A DNA stretch of 44,102 nt from positions 1 to 44,102 of the forward strand of contig CAMYLU010000026.1 of the NCBI GenBank assembly GCA_947259485.1. The letters are read 5' to 3'. Positions within the stretch are counted from its first letter, which is position 1; the number at the start of each line of letters is the position of its first letter. The notes beneath the pieces are model-generated. The model was not told the origin of the DNA and searched no databases. It saw only the letters and a program-made list of their open reading frames with translations. Below, piece after piece: positions 24,062 through 34,758 of the stretch. This stretch comes from an uncultured Gammaproteobacteria bacterium (GTDB taxonomy: Bacteria; Pseudomonadota; Gammaproteobacteria; GCA-001735895). Made by a program: the position numbers and the translations under genes.

Positions 24062-25499
24062 CAAGCGTTATGGTTTTAACCTTATCAAGTGCTGTGATAT
24101 TTCCGCTGGGAAAGGCACGGTTGAGCAGACGCAAAGTGTTTACCGCCTCGTACTCGAGCGCACTTTGCCGGGCCAGCTCTTCAAAACTCTGAACATTGCG
24201 TTTGACTACTTTAAGCTGAGGTGCCTTGATCGCATCGATTTGTGCCTGGTCCAGATGGCGAAAGCTTTGATTGATGTTGAGTAGTTGTTTGTCGGTGCCG
24301 GAAAATTGATCACTGGTCGAGGTACCGAACAGGGTCAGGGCCTGCGAGTTGTCGAGCTTGATAGCGCTGATGCGGGCCGGTTGAGAGTCGCCACCGCTCG
24401 GCGTGACCCGAGTGCTTGCGGTCACCCCATAATCTTTCTTACTGACCTTCAATTCTTTGTTCTTGGCCAGCCGTTTTAACAACCCTTCCAGTGATTCATT
24501 CTTGTTAAGAGACGTGACTCCGATCTGAACCAGTGCACCAGTCTTCGAATCCCTGGCTTGCAGAAACTGCGGATTATTGTTGACTTTCCAGCCTTTCGGC
24601 AGCTGCAGGCCAATAGCGAGTTGTGGATGTGAAAAGCGGTTGTTGGCGACGATGCCCTGCTTGAGGCTGGAACCCCAGGCCAGGCCATCGATCATACCCT
24701 CGTAGCCCGCCTGGTTGTTGTCGCGGTATGTTTTGACAGAGAGTTTTTTCGCGGAACGCACCACGGTTTTCAGTCGGTCATCGTTGCGCGGATGAGTCGA
24801 GAAAACACCGTGATAGATATTGGCAGGGCGTTTTTCCTTTGCTGCCAGTGCCTTTTCATAGACTTCCTGGTCCTTGAGTACGCCGATGACTTCGAGCATG
24901 TTTTCCGGATCGTAACCGGCAGTATGCAGATATTCAGCACCCAGGCGATCGGCTTCGAGCTCGTGATCTCGGCCGTAGCCGCGAATCAGGCCGGTACTAA
25001 GTTGTTGACTGAGGTTGCCCAGCGCCTGCTGGCCGGTAGTCGCGGTGATCAATACACTGAGCAGGGTCGAAGCAAACTGTCCCGCTTGCTGGCGCACCGA
25101 ATGGCGCGCGGTAACGTGCCCGATTTCGTGTCCCAGTACCCCGGCGAGTTCAGCCTCGGAATTGAAGTAGGCCATGATGCCTCGGGTGACGTAGATATAA
25201 CCCCCGGGTAGCGCAAACGCGTTGATATCAGGGGAATCCAGCACCGTAAAGGTAAACTTCAGGTGCGCGCGATGACTCTTCGCCGCCAGCTCCTGGCCGA
25301 TACCATTCACATATTGTTGTAGTGCGGGATCGTCATAAACGCCGTAACTGGCAATGATCTCCTTATGATAGCGACGCCCCTGTTCGATCTCTTCGGCTTC
25401 TGACACGATCGCGAAATCGCGCTCGCCGGTTACCGGATTAATCGCGCAAGCGCTCAGCCCAAGGCTCAATACAAGTATCAGGAAATAAAAAAATTTCAT
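24054..25499 (-). CDS. M48-family metalloprotease lipoprotein
   Basis: The 481-residue protein has a lipoprotein signal with lipobox LSAC (C18). The M48 peptidase domain covers about 35-250: H124-E125-x-x-H128 in LGHEIGHVTARH and a third ligand in the RDHELEADRLG segment. A C-terminal region (about 280-470) follows, including a DNNQAGYEGMIDGL linker. The layout is like E. coli BepA/YfgC-type outer-membrane quality-control proteases, but the C-terminal part is not obviously TPR. I leave the symbol empty. Residue 19 after the lipid cysteine is Ala, which favours outer-membrane sorting. The gene is first in a pair with the M14 peptidase. Confidence 0.88.
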   Translation of the reverse strand: MKFFYFLILVLSLGLSACAINPVTGERDFAIVSEAEEIEQGRRYHKEIIASYGVYDDPALQQYVNGIGQELAAKSHRAHLKFTFTVLDSPDINAFALPGGYIYVTRGIMAYFNSEAELAGVLGHEIGHVTARHSVRQQAGQFASTLLSVLITATTGQQALGNLSQQLSTGLIRGYGRDHELEADRLGAEYLHTAGYDPENMLEVIGVLKDQEVYEKALAAKEKRPANIYHGVFSTHPRNDDRLKTVVRSAKKLSVKTYRDNNQAGYEGMIDGLAWGSSLKQGIVANNRFSHPQLAIGLQLPKGWKVNNNPQFLQARDSKTGALVQIGVTSLNKNESLEGLLKRLAKNKELKVSKKDYGVTASTRVTPSGGDSQPARISAIKLDNSQALTLFGTSTSDQFSGTDKQLLNINQSFRHLDQAQIDAIKAPQLKVVKRNVQSFEELARQSALEYEAVNTLRLLNRAFPSGNITALDKVKTITLDD

Positions 25500-25537
25500 G
25501 GGTGAATTATTGAGTGCTGGTGCGCTTTATTCAAGAC

Positions 25538-25566
25538 AAAAAAAAGGGTGCTTGGGGCACCCTTTT
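25538..25566 (-). terminator. Intrinsic terminator of rpmE2
   Basis: Read on the minus strand, GGGTGC, a five-base loop and GCACCC form a six-pair stem, extended by A/T pairs and followed by a run of eight T. It lies just after the rpmE2 stop. The plus-strand side also has TTTT, so it could work in both directions. Confidence 0.85.
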
Positions 25567-25584
25567 CGAAATCGATACTCGTGC

Positions 25585-25827
25585 CTACTTGCCGTAGCGT
25601 TGACGGAACTTGTCGACCTGTTTCGCGGTTTGCAGAATGTGCTGCTTGCCGGTGTAAAATGGGTGCGACTGGCTCGAAATTTCAAGTTTCAGTAATGGAT
25701 ACTCTTTCCCGTCTTCCCACGTGATAGTTTCCCTGGTGGGTACAGTGGACCTGGTCAGGATCGCAAAATCAGACGAAATGTCCTGGAATACGACGTCTCT
25801 ATACTCGGGGTGGATATCTTGTTTCAT
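25585..25827 (-). CDS. rpmE2: Ribosomal protein L31, type B (zinc-independent)
   Basis: The 80-residue protein begins [18 protein letters not shown] and contains [13 protein letters not shown] and a KFRQRYGK end, the signature of L31 type B. It has no cysteines, so it is the C-minus paralogue that replaces the zinc-binding L31 in the 50S subunit. In many bacteria such paralogues are repressed by Zur under zinc sufficiency. I looked for a Zur box upstream and saw no convincing one. The gene stands alone with its own terminator. Confidence 0.96.
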   Translation of the reverse strand: MKQDIHPEYRDVVFQDISSDFAILTRSTVPTRETITWEDGKEYPLLKLEISSQSHPFYTGKQHILQTAKQVDKFRQRYGK

Positions 25828-26200
25828 GTTGATGCTGCTATCTATGCTGGCGCTAAAGGGCGGGGATTCTGACCGTTTAGTGGCAAAAGTGCAAGTGTTT
25901 TCTGGACCTTACCGGCCCTTTATGGTCCTCACTTAGGCACGAAACTTAAAGTGTTTTATAACTAAAAATTTATAAAACCTTGAGCCGACTGCCAGCGCTG
26001 ATTTTATCCACAAAAACTGTGGATAACTTTGTGTATAACTATGTTCAGGGATTGTCAAAGCCCCGCAAACCCTGGGTTTTTGTTAAATTAGTCATTTTTT
26101 AACCAACTTGTAAACTATATAAAAATCAACCACTTGCAAAACTTGAGCATAACCCGACGAAAAATTTGAAAAAGCGCTTGACATTTTTCGTGTTGATATT
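25828..26200. other. 373-bp AT-rich intergenic region, candidate origin-like locus
   Basis: No gene is seen here. The stretch is markedly more AT-rich than its neighbours, with runs such as TTTTATAACTAAAAATTTATAAAA (from about 25952) and a second AT-rich tract near 26080-26135. It contains three DnaA boxes at 26004-26038 and a small AAACCCTGGGTTT palindrome. It also presumably holds the rpmE2 promoter near its left edge. Confidence 0.5.
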
Positions 26201-26214
26201 TCAGTTGTGAATAA
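26004..26214. promoter_or_regulatory. DnaA-box cluster (four TTATNCACA matches)
   Basis: TTATCCACA at 26004-26012 is followed by its inverse TGTGGATAA at 26018-26026 and by TGTGTATAA at 26030-26038. A further TGTGAATAA lies at 26206-26214, inside the last codons of hemW. All four fit the TTATNCACA consensus exactly, and the first three sit within 35 bases. An AT-rich tract follows. This is the composition of a bacterial replication origin, or of a DnaA titration or control site. Confidence 0.55.
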
Positions 26215-27406
26215 TTCCCTCGGCGGAGTCGAAGAATGGCTTACTTTTTGCTTTTTGTTGCTGTAGGAATACGGCCTGCAGGTCGTTTAAGTGACAAAAA
26301 CCAAGCCGGGAGGGGGCGATTTTTTCGTGATTGAAATCGATCAAACCCTTGTCACGCGCCAGTTCCAGCCCTGGCAGCAGCGAATTTAGCGATAATCCGG
26401 TATTGTCGTGAAATAAACGGGTTTGAAAGCCGTGTTTGAGCCGCAATGCGTTCAGCATGAATTCGAAACGCAGATCATCCTCGCTGAGCGTGGTTTCACT
26501 GGTGATCGTGTTGCGGCCGCCATGCTCGAGGTAGGCCCGGGGCTGGCGTTGCCGCACCCGGCGTATCACCCGGTTTTCGCTACCTAGCGTAATCTTGCCA
26601 TGGGCACCGGCACCGATGCCAAGGTAATCTCCAAACTGCCAGTAGTTTATATTGTGCCCGGACTCCCTTTTCTCGAGGCTGTAGGCCGAGACTTCATATT
26701 GCCGGTAAGCGTGTTTTTCAAGTAATGCCTGGCAGGCAGTTTGCTGTTCCCAGCACAGGTCATCGTCTGGCATATTCGAAGGGGGTTGGTGGTGAAACAG
26801 CGTGTTGGGTTCGAGTGTCAATTGATAGTGAGAAATATGTTCAGGCCCAAGGTCGATCGCCTGCGCCAGGTCGTCGCCCGCCGCCTCGATGCTTTGTGCA
26901 GGTAGTCCAAACATCAGGTCCAGGTTGATATTATCGAATCCTGCCTCGCGCGCGATAGCAAATGCGCGCAGCGCGTCGGTGCTGTTGTGAACCCGCCCGA
27001 GCACTTGCAGGTTTTGATCGTTGAAACTTTGAATTCCGATAGAGAGGCGGTTAATACCGGTCTCGCGGTAGCCCCGATAGTTTTCCGCGTCGGCGCTACC
27101 CGGATTCGACTCCATTGTAATTTCGATTGCGGGTGCGAAATTCAGCAGTGCACGCAATCCTGAAAACAGCGCTTCGATCGCGGCGGCTGAAAATAGCGAG
27201 GGTGTGCCCCCGCCGATAAAGATGGATTCTATTCTGCGTCCCCAGATCAGGGGCAGGTCCTGTTCGAGGTCTCTGAGCAATGCTTCGATGTAGGCCTGTT
27301 CGGGGATCGAATCCGCCTGGTGGGAATTAAAGTCGCAATAGGGACATTTCTTTTCACACCAGGGCAGGTGGATATAAAGACCCAGCGGTGGGTTGCTGCT
27401 AAACAC
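26201..27406 (-). CDS. hemW: Radical SAM heme chaperone HemW
   Basis: The 401-residue protein has the radical SAM cluster C-x3-C-x2-C in [14 protein letters not shown] near the N-terminus, GGGTPSLF, the MESNPGS segment, and [12 protein letters not shown]. These mark HemW, formerly mistaken for oxygen-independent coproporphyrinogen oxidase. HemW binds heme and inserts it into respiratory proteins. The start is GTG overlapping the rdgB stop, so it is the third gene of rph-rdgB-hemW, a conserved order. The last codons contain a DnaA-box-like sequence. Confidence 0.95.
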   Translation of the reverse strand: MFSSNPPLGLYIHLPWCEKKCPYCDFNSHQADSIPEQAYIEALLRDLEQDLPLIWGRRIESIFIGGGTPSLFSAAAIEALFSGLRALLNFAPAIEITMESNPGSADAENYRGYRETGINRLSIGIQSFNDQNLQVLGRVHNSTDALRAFAIAREAGFDNINLDLMFGLPAQSIEAAGDDLAQAIDLGPEHISHYQLTLEPNTLFHHQPPSNMPDDDLCWEQQTACQALLEKHAYRQYEVSAYSLEKRESGHNINYWQFGDYLGIGAGAHGKITLGSENRVIRRVRQRQPRAYLEHGGRNTITSETTLSEDDLRFEFMLNALRLKHGFQTRLFHDNTGLSLNSLLPGLELARDKGLIDFNHEKIAPSRLGFCHLNDLQAVFLQQQKAKSKPFFDSAEGIIHN

Positions 27407-27998
27407 CTTGCTCTAACAGCTTGCGTTTCAATTCCGCGAGTGCTTTGCCGCGATGGCTGAGCCGGTTCTTTTCGGCGGCAGTCAATTGGGCGCTGGTGCA
27501 TTCCCGGTCGGTTAAATAAAAATAGGGATCGTATCCGAAGCCACCGATACCAGCCGGTTCAAGCTGGATCACGCCCTCCCAGCTGCCTTCGCAGATCAGC
27601 GGTGACGGGTCTGCGGCGTGACGCATCAGAACGATTACTGCGCGATAACGTGCGCTGCGTTCCATCGGCGGTACGTCGCGTAGTTTTTCCACCAGCAGCG
27701 CATTGTTCGCCGCGTCGTCGGCGCCGGGTCCGGAAAAGCGCGCACTGTAAACACCGGGCGCACCATCGAGCGCATCGACTTCTATACCTGAGTCATCTGC
27801 CAACGCGGGTAAGCCGGTGTGCTCGGCGGCATTACGTGCCTTGATAATCGCATTTTCGACAAACGTGGTTCCGGTTTCTGCAACCTCCGACACGTCGAAT
27901 TCGGATTGTGGATGCAGTTCATAGCCAAGATCATCCAGAATCGCGGACAACTCCTGCAGCTTGCCGGGATTTCCGGATGCCAGTACCAGTCGTTTCAC
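27399..27998 (-). CDS. rdgB: XTP/dITP diphosphatase (RdgB/HAM1)
   Basis: The 199-residue enzyme hydrolyses non-canonical purine nucleotides (dITP, XTP) to monophosphates and so protects DNA. Motifs are [12 protein letters not shown] at the N-terminus, [46 protein letters not shown] and a C-terminal LSHRGKAL. All are present and the length is standard. The GTG start overlaps the rph stop by four bases (GTGA). Confidence 0.97.
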   Translation of the reverse strand: MKRLVLASGNPGKLQELSAILDDLGYELHPQSEFDVSEVAETGTTFVENAIIKARNAAEHTGLPALADDSGIEVDALDGAPGVYSARFSGPGADDAANNALLVEKLRDVPPMERSARYRAVIVLMRHAADPSPLICEGSWEGVIQLEPAGIGGFGYDPYFYLTDRECTSAQLTAAEKNRLSHRGKALAELKRKLLEQGV

Positions 27999-28702
27999 GC
28001 GTTCAACTGGAAATCGAAAATACGGTTTATGCCGGCGCGCGCCAGTTCGAGCATGCTGCTCAATTCCTGGTCTGAAAAAGCGGCCGTTTCGGCAGTGCCC
28101 TGGACCTCGATGAATCCACCCTGGTTGTTCATGACGACATTCATATCGGTCTCTGCGTTCGAGTCCTCGGCATAGTCGAGATCGAGCACTGCTTCACCCT
28201 CGTAGATACCGACCGAAATAGCAGCTACCTGGCATTCGATCGGGTTCTGTTGAAGGTCGCCCGACTCCAGCAATTTCTGGATCGCATCCGAAAGTGCAAC
28301 CCAGGCTGCCGAAATGGAGGCGGTGCGAGTGCCGCCATCGGCCTGGATGACGTCACAATCTATAGTGATGGTTCGTTCACCCAGTTTTTCAGTATTGATG
28401 CTGGCGCGTAACGCACGTCCTATCAGGCGCTGAATTTCCATGGTGCGTCCGCCCTGGCGGCCTGAACTTGCCTCGCGCCGCATGCGGCTTCCGGTCGATC
28501 GCGGCAGCATGCCATATTCGGCGGTAACCCAGCCTTTCCCTTTACCGCGTAAAAATCCGGGTACCGAGTTGTCTATCGATGCGGTGCAGATGACCCGGGT
28601 GTCACCAAACTCGATCAACACGGAACCATCGGCGTGTTTAATATAGTTTCGCGTAATCTTGACAGGTCTTAGCTCATCCGCCGCGCGGGAACTGGGTCGC
28701 AT
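27995..28702 (-). CDS. rph: Ribonuclease PH
   Basis: The 235-residue phosphorolytic exoribonuclease trims tRNA 3' ends. It begins [20 protein letters not shown] and contains [55 protein letters not shown] and a C-terminal EVQGTAE segment. These match RNase PH throughout at full length. It is the first gene of the rph-rdgB-hemW operon and diverges from yicC, which is also the common gammaproteobacterial arrangement. Confidence 0.98.
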   Translation of the reverse strand: MRPSSRAADELRPVKITRNYIKHADGSVLIEFGDTRVICTASIDNSVPGFLRGKGKGWVTAEYGMLPRSTGSRMRREASSGRQGGRTMEIQRLIGRALRASINTEKLGERTITIDCDVIQADGGTRTASISAAWVALSDAIQKLLESGDLQQNPIECQVAAISVGIYEGEAVLDLDYAEDSNAETDMNVVMNNQGGFIEVQGTAETAAFSDQELSSMLELARAGINRIFDFQLNA

Positions 28703-28848
28703 TATTTCGTCTCCATAAAAAGAGCGGCAATTATACTCATCGAGGTTGTAGCCGTCCGCAACATTTAACCGCAGATGTGATCTGCGTGTTATAGCGAATA
28801 GTGAAAATAGGCTATGATGCCGGTTGCAAAGACACAGAGACTCGCATT

Positions 28849-29727
28849 GTGATAAGAAGCATGACCGGTTTTGCCCGGGTAGAGGAAACCAATAAAGCTG
28901 GATCGATTACCTGGGAGCTGCGCTCGGTTAATCATCGCTATCTTGAACCCGGCATCAAGGTACCCGAGGATTTCAGGCACCTGGAGCCCGAGATCCGCAA
29001 GCTACTGGCAAAGTACCTGACCCGTGGCAAGGTTGATCTGGGTTTGCGCTACAAGCTCGATCAGAAACATCAGCGCGATATAAGCCTGAACGAGGATATC
29101 GTGTTGAGTTTGCGTAATGTAGAGCAGCAGATTCTGAATATCGTGCACGAGGGCAGCAAGCTATCGGTTGCCGATATTTTAAGCTGGCCCGGGGTCATCG
29201 CCGAGACCGAGCGTGACCTGGCCTCGTTCAATGAACTGGCGATGTCCTGTCTCGAGTCTGCGCTGAAGCAATTACAGCAGGGTCGCGAGACGGAAGGTAA
29301 GGCGCTCGATGAGTTAATACGAAGCCGTTGTGCACAGATCAGCGAGATCGTGGGCGAAGTGCGCAAACATCGACCCGAAATGATGGCCGCGCTGCGTAAG
29401 AAATGGGAAACCAGTCTCGATGAAAAATTGAAACAGTGGCGCGAGAACGCAAATGAAGATCGACTCGAACAGGAGCTGGTTATGCTGGCGCAGAAACTCG
29501 ATGTTGAAGAAGAGCTCGACCGACTCGATACTCATGTAGCCGAGGTGTTGAATGTTCTGGATCGTGACGAAGCGGTAGGTAGAAGACTGGATTTCCTGAT
29601 GCAGGAACTCAATCGAGAGGCCAATACGTTGGGGTCAAAGTCGCAGGACAGCATTACCACGCAGCAAGCAGTTGATCTCAAGGTCCTGATCGAACAAATG
29701 CGTGAACAGGTGCAGAATATCGAGTAA
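28849..29727 (+). CDS. yicC: YicC-family endoribonuclease
   Basis: The 292-residue protein begins with the family's [11 protein letters not shown] and shows [13 protein letters not shown]. Its C-terminus ends [37 protein letters not shown], the DUF1732 signature. YicC proteins are now recognised as endoribonucleases involved in small-RNA turnover. I chose the GTG at 28849, since typical members start M-I-x-S-M-T-G; the frame extends further to 28801 without homology. The next gene begins 3 bases after its stop. Confidence 0.94.
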   Translation: MIRSMTGFARVEETNKAGSITWELRSVNHRYLEPGIKVPEDFRHLEPEIRKLLAKYLTRGKVDLGLRYKLDQKHQRDISLNEDIVLSLRNVEQQILNIVHEGSKLSVADILSWPGVIAETERDLASFNELAMSCLESALKQLQQGRETEGKALDELIRSRCAQISEIVGEVRKHRPEMMAALRKKWETSLDEKLKQWRENANEDRLEQELVMLAQKLDVEEELDRLDTHVAEVLNVLDRDEAVGRRLDFLMQELNREANTLGSKSQDSITTQQAVDLKVLIEQMREQVQNIE

Positions 29728-29730
29728 GCC

Positions 29731-31965
29731 GTGTCCCAATCCAAGAAACTTAATATTTCGTCATTCACTGTACTACTGGTGGCGGCCCTGACCCTGCTGA
29801 TGTTTGCGCTGTGGTGTGTTTCGTTGCTGATCCTGGTCGACCGCCAGGGCCAACAGAATTCGGTAACGTTGCAGCAAAACCTTCATGCGCAGGTGTTACA
29901 GCTGCAGCAAAAACAGCATCTCTGGCTGCAGTCCCAATACTATCTGCTCGGTACGCTGGCGGAGTCATCCGCCGATGCCCAGACCTTCCAGTCTTTTCTG
30001 TGGAGCTATTACCAGCGTAATCCCAATATCTGGGCCGTGAACCGGGTGCATTTCGACCAGGAGGGCCGCCCTGTCTCGAGATCCAACAAACCGGGCTGTC
30101 TGCAGCCAGGACAAATGCACCGGGATAATTTCGATAATTTCCTGGTACCACAGATTACGAGTTGTCGTATCGATGATAAGGCACTGCTCGAAATTGCCGG
30201 CCCTGTTGCGGCCGAGGGTAACCCGGTGGTGCTGCTGGTAAGCATGGATTATTTTGATTTCCTGAACGAGTTTTCGAGCCTGTCAGGACGCGATTTACAG
30301 CGTGCTACCGATACCGAGCAGGGTATTCAATACCAGGAGTTCAGCGCCGATGGCGAAGCAAGTCGCCCTATTACAATTCCGATCGGGATGGATAGCGTCG
30401 TGCCCGGTCAACTGCACCTCAAGCTGCAAACGCTGTCTTTCTGGGATCTTTTCAAACGCCAGGCAGCGATTGTACTGGCAGTGTTGGTATGCGCTGCCCT
30501 GCTGGTTCTGGCATTGTTACATTTCAACTTGATCAGACCTTTACACGAGCTCGCACGGAGAATGCACGTTGCGGCAAAAAGCCAGCAGGATGGTGCTACC
30601 GATGGGCCGGGCGGAGTCAGGACCGGCCTGGAGGTGATGATCGAAGATTTCAACGTGTTGCAAAAAATGGCCAAGCGAGACCCGGTGACACGACTCAATA
30701 ACCGCGTCATTTTTGAAGACCGTCTGACGCAGGCGATACTGGAAGGGAAACGCAGTGGACGTCGCTATGCGCTGGTCATGATCGAGATTGTCGGGCTTGA
30801 CGAGTTTGCGCAGCAACGAGGCCAGTATATTGTCGATGCGCTGCTGCGGCAGGTTGCCAGGGGCCTGCGAGAATCATTGCGTGAGAGTGACCAGGTTGCG
30901 CGTTTTGAAAGAAACCTGTTCGCAATATTGCTTGAAGTACAACAACGCGATCAGTTGAATTTCCTGGTCGAGAAAATTTACCTGTCTATCGTTCGACAAT
31001 ACCAGATTTACGGACGTGAATTTGAATTGAGGGCTTTTTTCGGCATTGCGATTTATCCCGATGATGCTGTTGATGCGGATATCCTTTACCAGAATGCCAG
31101 TGCTGCCCTGGTCGATGCTGAAAATAGCGACTGGCCGATGCAGTTTTTCAAGGATCCCGACGAGGCTATCGATACTTCAGGGTTTACGATGATACAGGCC
31201 CTGCGTCGTGCGCTGGATAACGATGAGTTAAAGCTCGTGTATCAACCGGTTGTCGACCTGGAAAGTTACGAAACAATTTACCTCGAGGCCCTGTTGCGTT
31301 GGAAAGACCCGGACAAGCATAATTTTTCCATTGGGCGTACGATTCGCCTGGCGGAACAAAACCATTTGATAATGCCACTGACAAACTGGATTATCGAGTC
31401 TGCCTGCCGGTTTATCAGCGAATCCAGCCTTGATGGTCTGTCCATAGGTATTAATTTGTCGATGATTGATTTGCATGATCGCCGCTTACCGGAACGCATC
31501 GAAACCTACTTAACCCAATACCAGGTCGAACCCGCTCAGATCGTAATTGAAATAACGGAAGGGCAGATCATGCAGGATCCGGGAGAGGTGGTCGAGGTAT
31601 TGTCGCATCTCGGGATGATGGGCTTGTCGCTTTCGATCGATGACTTCGGTACCGGGCAGGCTTCATTAACCTATCTCAAGGAACTGCCTGTCGAAAAGCT
31701 CAAGATCGATCAGTCTTTTGTACGCGATATTGCCACTAATCCGGACGACCAGTTGATTGTGAAGGCGACAATCGAGCTTGCTCATACGCTGGATTTAAAG
31801 GTTGTCGCCGAGGGTGTGGAAACGCTGGCGGTGTGTGAATTGCTGACCAAAATGCGTTGCGATCATGTGCAGGGATATTACATTAGTCACCCACTCGAGG
31901 AGCGACAGGTCGCCGCCTGGTTCGAGACTTCGGTTAAATCAGACCTTGTTCGGAAAGGCAGTTAA
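29731..31965 (+). CDS. Membrane EAL-domain protein with degenerate GGDEF
   Basis: The 744-residue protein starts at GTG. TM1 is about 13-35, a periplasmic sensor region covers 36-243, TM2 is 246-265, then a short HAMP-like linker. The GGDEF domain (about 315-475) has lost its signature: ERNLF occupies the GGDEF position (393-397), so cyclase activity is unlikely. The EAL domain keeps E519-A-L in LEALLRW, N575, E607, D637-D638, K658 and E694, so c-di-GMP phosphodiesterase activity is expected. The periplasmic domain has two cysteines (123, 145) that could form a redox-sensitive disulfide. Its 3' end overlaps convergent radC by 32 bases. Confidence 0.92.
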   Translation: MSQSKKLNISSFTVLLVAALTLLMFALWCVSLLILVDRQGQQNSVTLQQNLHAQVLQLQQKQHLWLQSQYYLLGTLAESSADAQTFQSFLWSYYQRNPNIWAVNRVHFDQEGRPVSRSNKPGCLQPGQMHRDNFDNFLVPQITSCRIDDKALLEIAGPVAAEGNPVVLLVSMDYFDFLNEFSSLSGRDLQRATDTEQGIQYQEFSADGEASRPITIPIGMDSVVPGQLHLKLQTLSFWDLFKRQAAIVLAVLVCAALLVLALLHFNLIRPLHELARRMHVAAKSQQDGATDGPGGVRTGLEVMIEDFNVLQKMAKRDPVTRLNNRVIFEDRLTQAILEGKRSGRRYALVMIEIVGLDEFAQQRGQYIVDALLRQVARGLRESLRESDQVARFERNLFAILLEVQQRDQLNFLVEKIYLSIVRQYQIYGREFELRAFFGIAIYPDDAVDADILYQNASAALVDAENSDWPMQFFKDPDEAIDTSGFTMIQALRRALDNDELKLVYQPVVDLESYETIYLEALLRWKDPDKHNFSIGRTIRLAEQNHLIMPLTNWIIESACRFISESSLDGLSIGINLSMIDLHDRRLPERIETYLTQYQVEPAQIVIEITEGQIMQDPGEVVEVLSHLGMMGLSLSIDDFGTGQASLTYLKELPVEKLKIDQSFVRDIATNPDDQLIVKATIELAHTLDLKVVAEGVETLAVCELLTKMRCDHVQGYYISHPLEERQVAAWFETSVKSDLVRKGS

Positions 31966-32605
31966 TTCCGTCGCCGACAATGACGTGATCCAGCACGCGA
32001 ATATCGACCAGGCCTAACGCCTTTTGCAGACGCTCGGTGATACGGATATCCGCCTGACTCGGTTCGCAGACGCCCGAGGGGTGGTTATGCGCGAGTATTA
32101 CCGCCGCCGCGTTATCGGCAAGTGCCTGTTTAACCACTTCACGTGGATAAACCGAGGCTCCATCTATGGTTCCGCGAAACAATTCCCGAAACGCGATTAC
32201 CCGGTTGCGATTGTCGAGCATCAGGCAGGCAAAGACCTCGTATTTATAATCGCGTAACCGCGCACGCAGGTAATTCCGTGTTTGTTCCGAACGGGTCAGG
32301 CAGTTTCCGTATTCGAGTTCTTCCGATAAATGGCGGCGTGCGATTTCGAGCGCGGCTTGCAGTTGCACGAACTTGGCCAGGCCCAGCCCCTTGCGACTGC
32401 AGAAACTTTTTGTGTCGGCATCGAGGACAGCTCGTATCGAGCCGTAATCGAGTAATAGTTGTCGTGCGAGGTCGACCGCGGTACTGCCGGTCACCCCGGT
32501 GCGTAGCAAAATTGCCAGTAGTTCAGCGTCCGAGAGCGCATTTGCGCCCCGGTTAACCAGTTTTTCGCGGGGTTTTTCGGCACTGGGCCATTGAGAGATA
32601 GTCAT
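31934..32605 (-). CDS. radC: RadC-family JAB-domain protein
   Basis: The 223-residue protein has an N-terminal helix-hairpin-helix-like part ([25 protein letters not shown], followed by LARQLL and [21 protein letters not shown]). A C-terminal JAB/MPN metal-binding domain carries the RadC signature LAHNHPSG. The historical name suggests DNA repair, but the role of the family is unproven. I use the ATG at 32605, which has AAGGA 8 bases upstream; the frame extends to 32632. It is divergent from coaBC, the neighbour pairing seen in many gammaproteobacteria, including E. coli dfp-radC. Confidence 0.95.
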   Translation of the reverse strand: MTISQWPSAEKPREKLVNRGANALSDAELLAILLRTGVTGSTAVDLARQLLLDYGSIRAVLDADTKSFCSRKGLGLAKFVQLQAALEIARRHLSEELEYGNCLTRSEQTRNYLRARLRDYKYEVFACLMLDNRNRVIAFRELFRGTIDGASVYPREVVKQALADNAAAVILAHNHPSGVCEPSQADIRITERLQKALGLVDIRVLDHVIVGDGINCLSEQGLI

Positions 32606-32614
32606 GGGTATTCC

Positions 32615-32642
32615 TTTACCTGTTGTCCTCAACCGCTAAAAT
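32615..32642 (+). promoter_or_regulatory. Possible coaBC promoter very close to the start codon
   Basis: TTTACC (32615-32620) and TAAAAT (32637-32642) are 16 bases apart, and the coaBC ATG lies only 7 bases beyond the second element. No ribosome binding site is visible, so a nearly leaderless transcript is possible. This is a prediction by eye. Confidence 0.3.
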
Positions 32643-32649
32643 AGAATAA

Positions 32650-33855
32650 ATGCAAGCGCTCGGCAACAAGAAAATACTGCTCGGAATTACCGGCGGCATA
32701 GCCGCCTACAAATCCGCCGAACTGGTGCGCCTGTTGATAAAGGCAGGTGCCGAGGTGCGCGTCGTGATGACACCATCGGCGCAGGAATTTGTGCAACCGC
32801 TGACTTACCAGGCGCTGAGCGGCCACCGGGTATACGTCGATTTGTTCGATGCCGAAGCAGACTCGGCGATGGATCATATCGAGCTCGCACGCTGGTGTGA
32901 CCTGTTGTTGGTGGCGCCGGCGTCGGCTGATTTCCTGGGCAAGATGAATGCGGGATATGCCGACAATCTCTTACTGACCTTGTGTCTCGCGAGCAAGCGC
33001 CCGGTCGCCGTGGCACCGGCGATGAACCAGCAAATGTTTGCCAATTCCGCAACGCAGGAAAATCTGAAACAACTGGCTGCGCGCGACGTACGAGTCTGGG
33101 GGCCGGCCGAAGGTGACCAGGCCTGTGGCGATTTCGGTCCTGGGCGCATGCTCGAACCCGAGCAATTACTGGCTAATGTCGCGCTGCAATTCGTTCCTGG
33201 CAAGCTTGACGGGGTCCAGCTGTTGTTGACTGCCGGCCCCACTCGAGAGGCGATCGATCCGGTGCGTTATATCAGCAATCGGAGTTCGGGCAAGATGGGC
33301 TACGCGCTTGCCGAGGCGGCGTTGCAGGCGGGGGCCAGGGTGACCCTGGTAAGTGGTCCTGTGTCTTTGGTAGCGCCACCGGGCGCGAAACTGGTAGCGG
33401 TGGAGTCGGCCCAGCAAATGTATGAAGCGGTGATGCAACAGGTAGCTCACAGCGACATTTTTATCGGCTGTGCCGCGGTGTCCGATTACCGGGTTGACCA
33501 GGTGGCGACACACAAGCTCAAAAAGTCCGAAAATTCGATGTCGCTGCCCTTGATCTTGAATGTCGATATCCTGGCTGCCGTTAGCGCACTCGAAAACAAA
33601 CCGTTTTGTGTTGGATTCGCCGCCGAGACGCAGAATCTTGAAAAGTATGCGCTTGCCAAGCTCGAGCAGAAGAATCTCGATATGATCGCGGCGAACCCGG
33701 TTGGTAATGCCGATAGCGGGTTCGAAACCGACACTAACCAGCTTGAAGTCTTCTGGCGTGACGGTCACCACAGCATCGAGCGCGATAACAAACTCGCTAT
33801 CGCGAAACAACTTATCGATTTGATTGTCGAGCGCTATACTTGCGCCCGTTCCTAA
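32650..33855 (+). CDS. coaBC: Bifunctional phosphopantothenoylcysteine decarboxylase / synthetase
   Basis: The 401-residue Dfp protein carries out two steps of coenzyme A synthesis. The N-terminal flavoprotein CoaC part has GGIAAYKSAELVR, the active-site histidine in DHIELARWCD, and PAMNQQM. The C-terminal CoaB part opens with LLTAGPTREAIDPVRYISNRSSGKMGYA, binds CTP and contains HKLKKSE. Both domains are complete. There is no clear ribosome binding site before the ATG. argB follows after 15 bases and is probably co-transcribed. Confidence 0.97.
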   Translation: MQALGNKKILLGITGGIAAYKSAELVRLLIKAGAEVRVVMTPSAQEFVQPLTYQALSGHRVYVDLFDAEADSAMDHIELARWCDLLLVAPASADFLGKMNAGYADNLLLTLCLASKRPVAVAPAMNQQMFANSATQENLKQLAARDVRVWGPAEGDQACGDFGPGRMLEPEQLLANVALQFVPGKLDGVQLLLTAGPTREAIDPVRYISNRSSGKMGYALAEAALQAGARVTLVSGPVSLVAPPGAKLVAVESAQQMYEAVMQQVAHSDIFIGCAAVSDYRVDQVATHKLKKSENSMSLPLILNVDILAAVSALENKPFCVGFAAETQNLEKYALAKLEQKNLDMIAANPVGNADSGFETDTNQLEVFWRDGHHSIERDNKLAIAKQLIDLIVERYTCARS

Positions 33856-34752
<897 letters not shown>

Positions 34753-34758
34753 AGACCT

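Noticed and set aside
25828-25930. Zur operator upstream of rpmE2.
   Set aside because: Expected because L31 type B genes are often Zur-regulated, but no palindrome resembling the Zur consensus is visible.
26178-26210. TTGACA at 26178 on the plus strand as a promoter.
   Set aside because: No -10 element at suitable spacing and no plus-strand gene follows; hemW is on the other strand.
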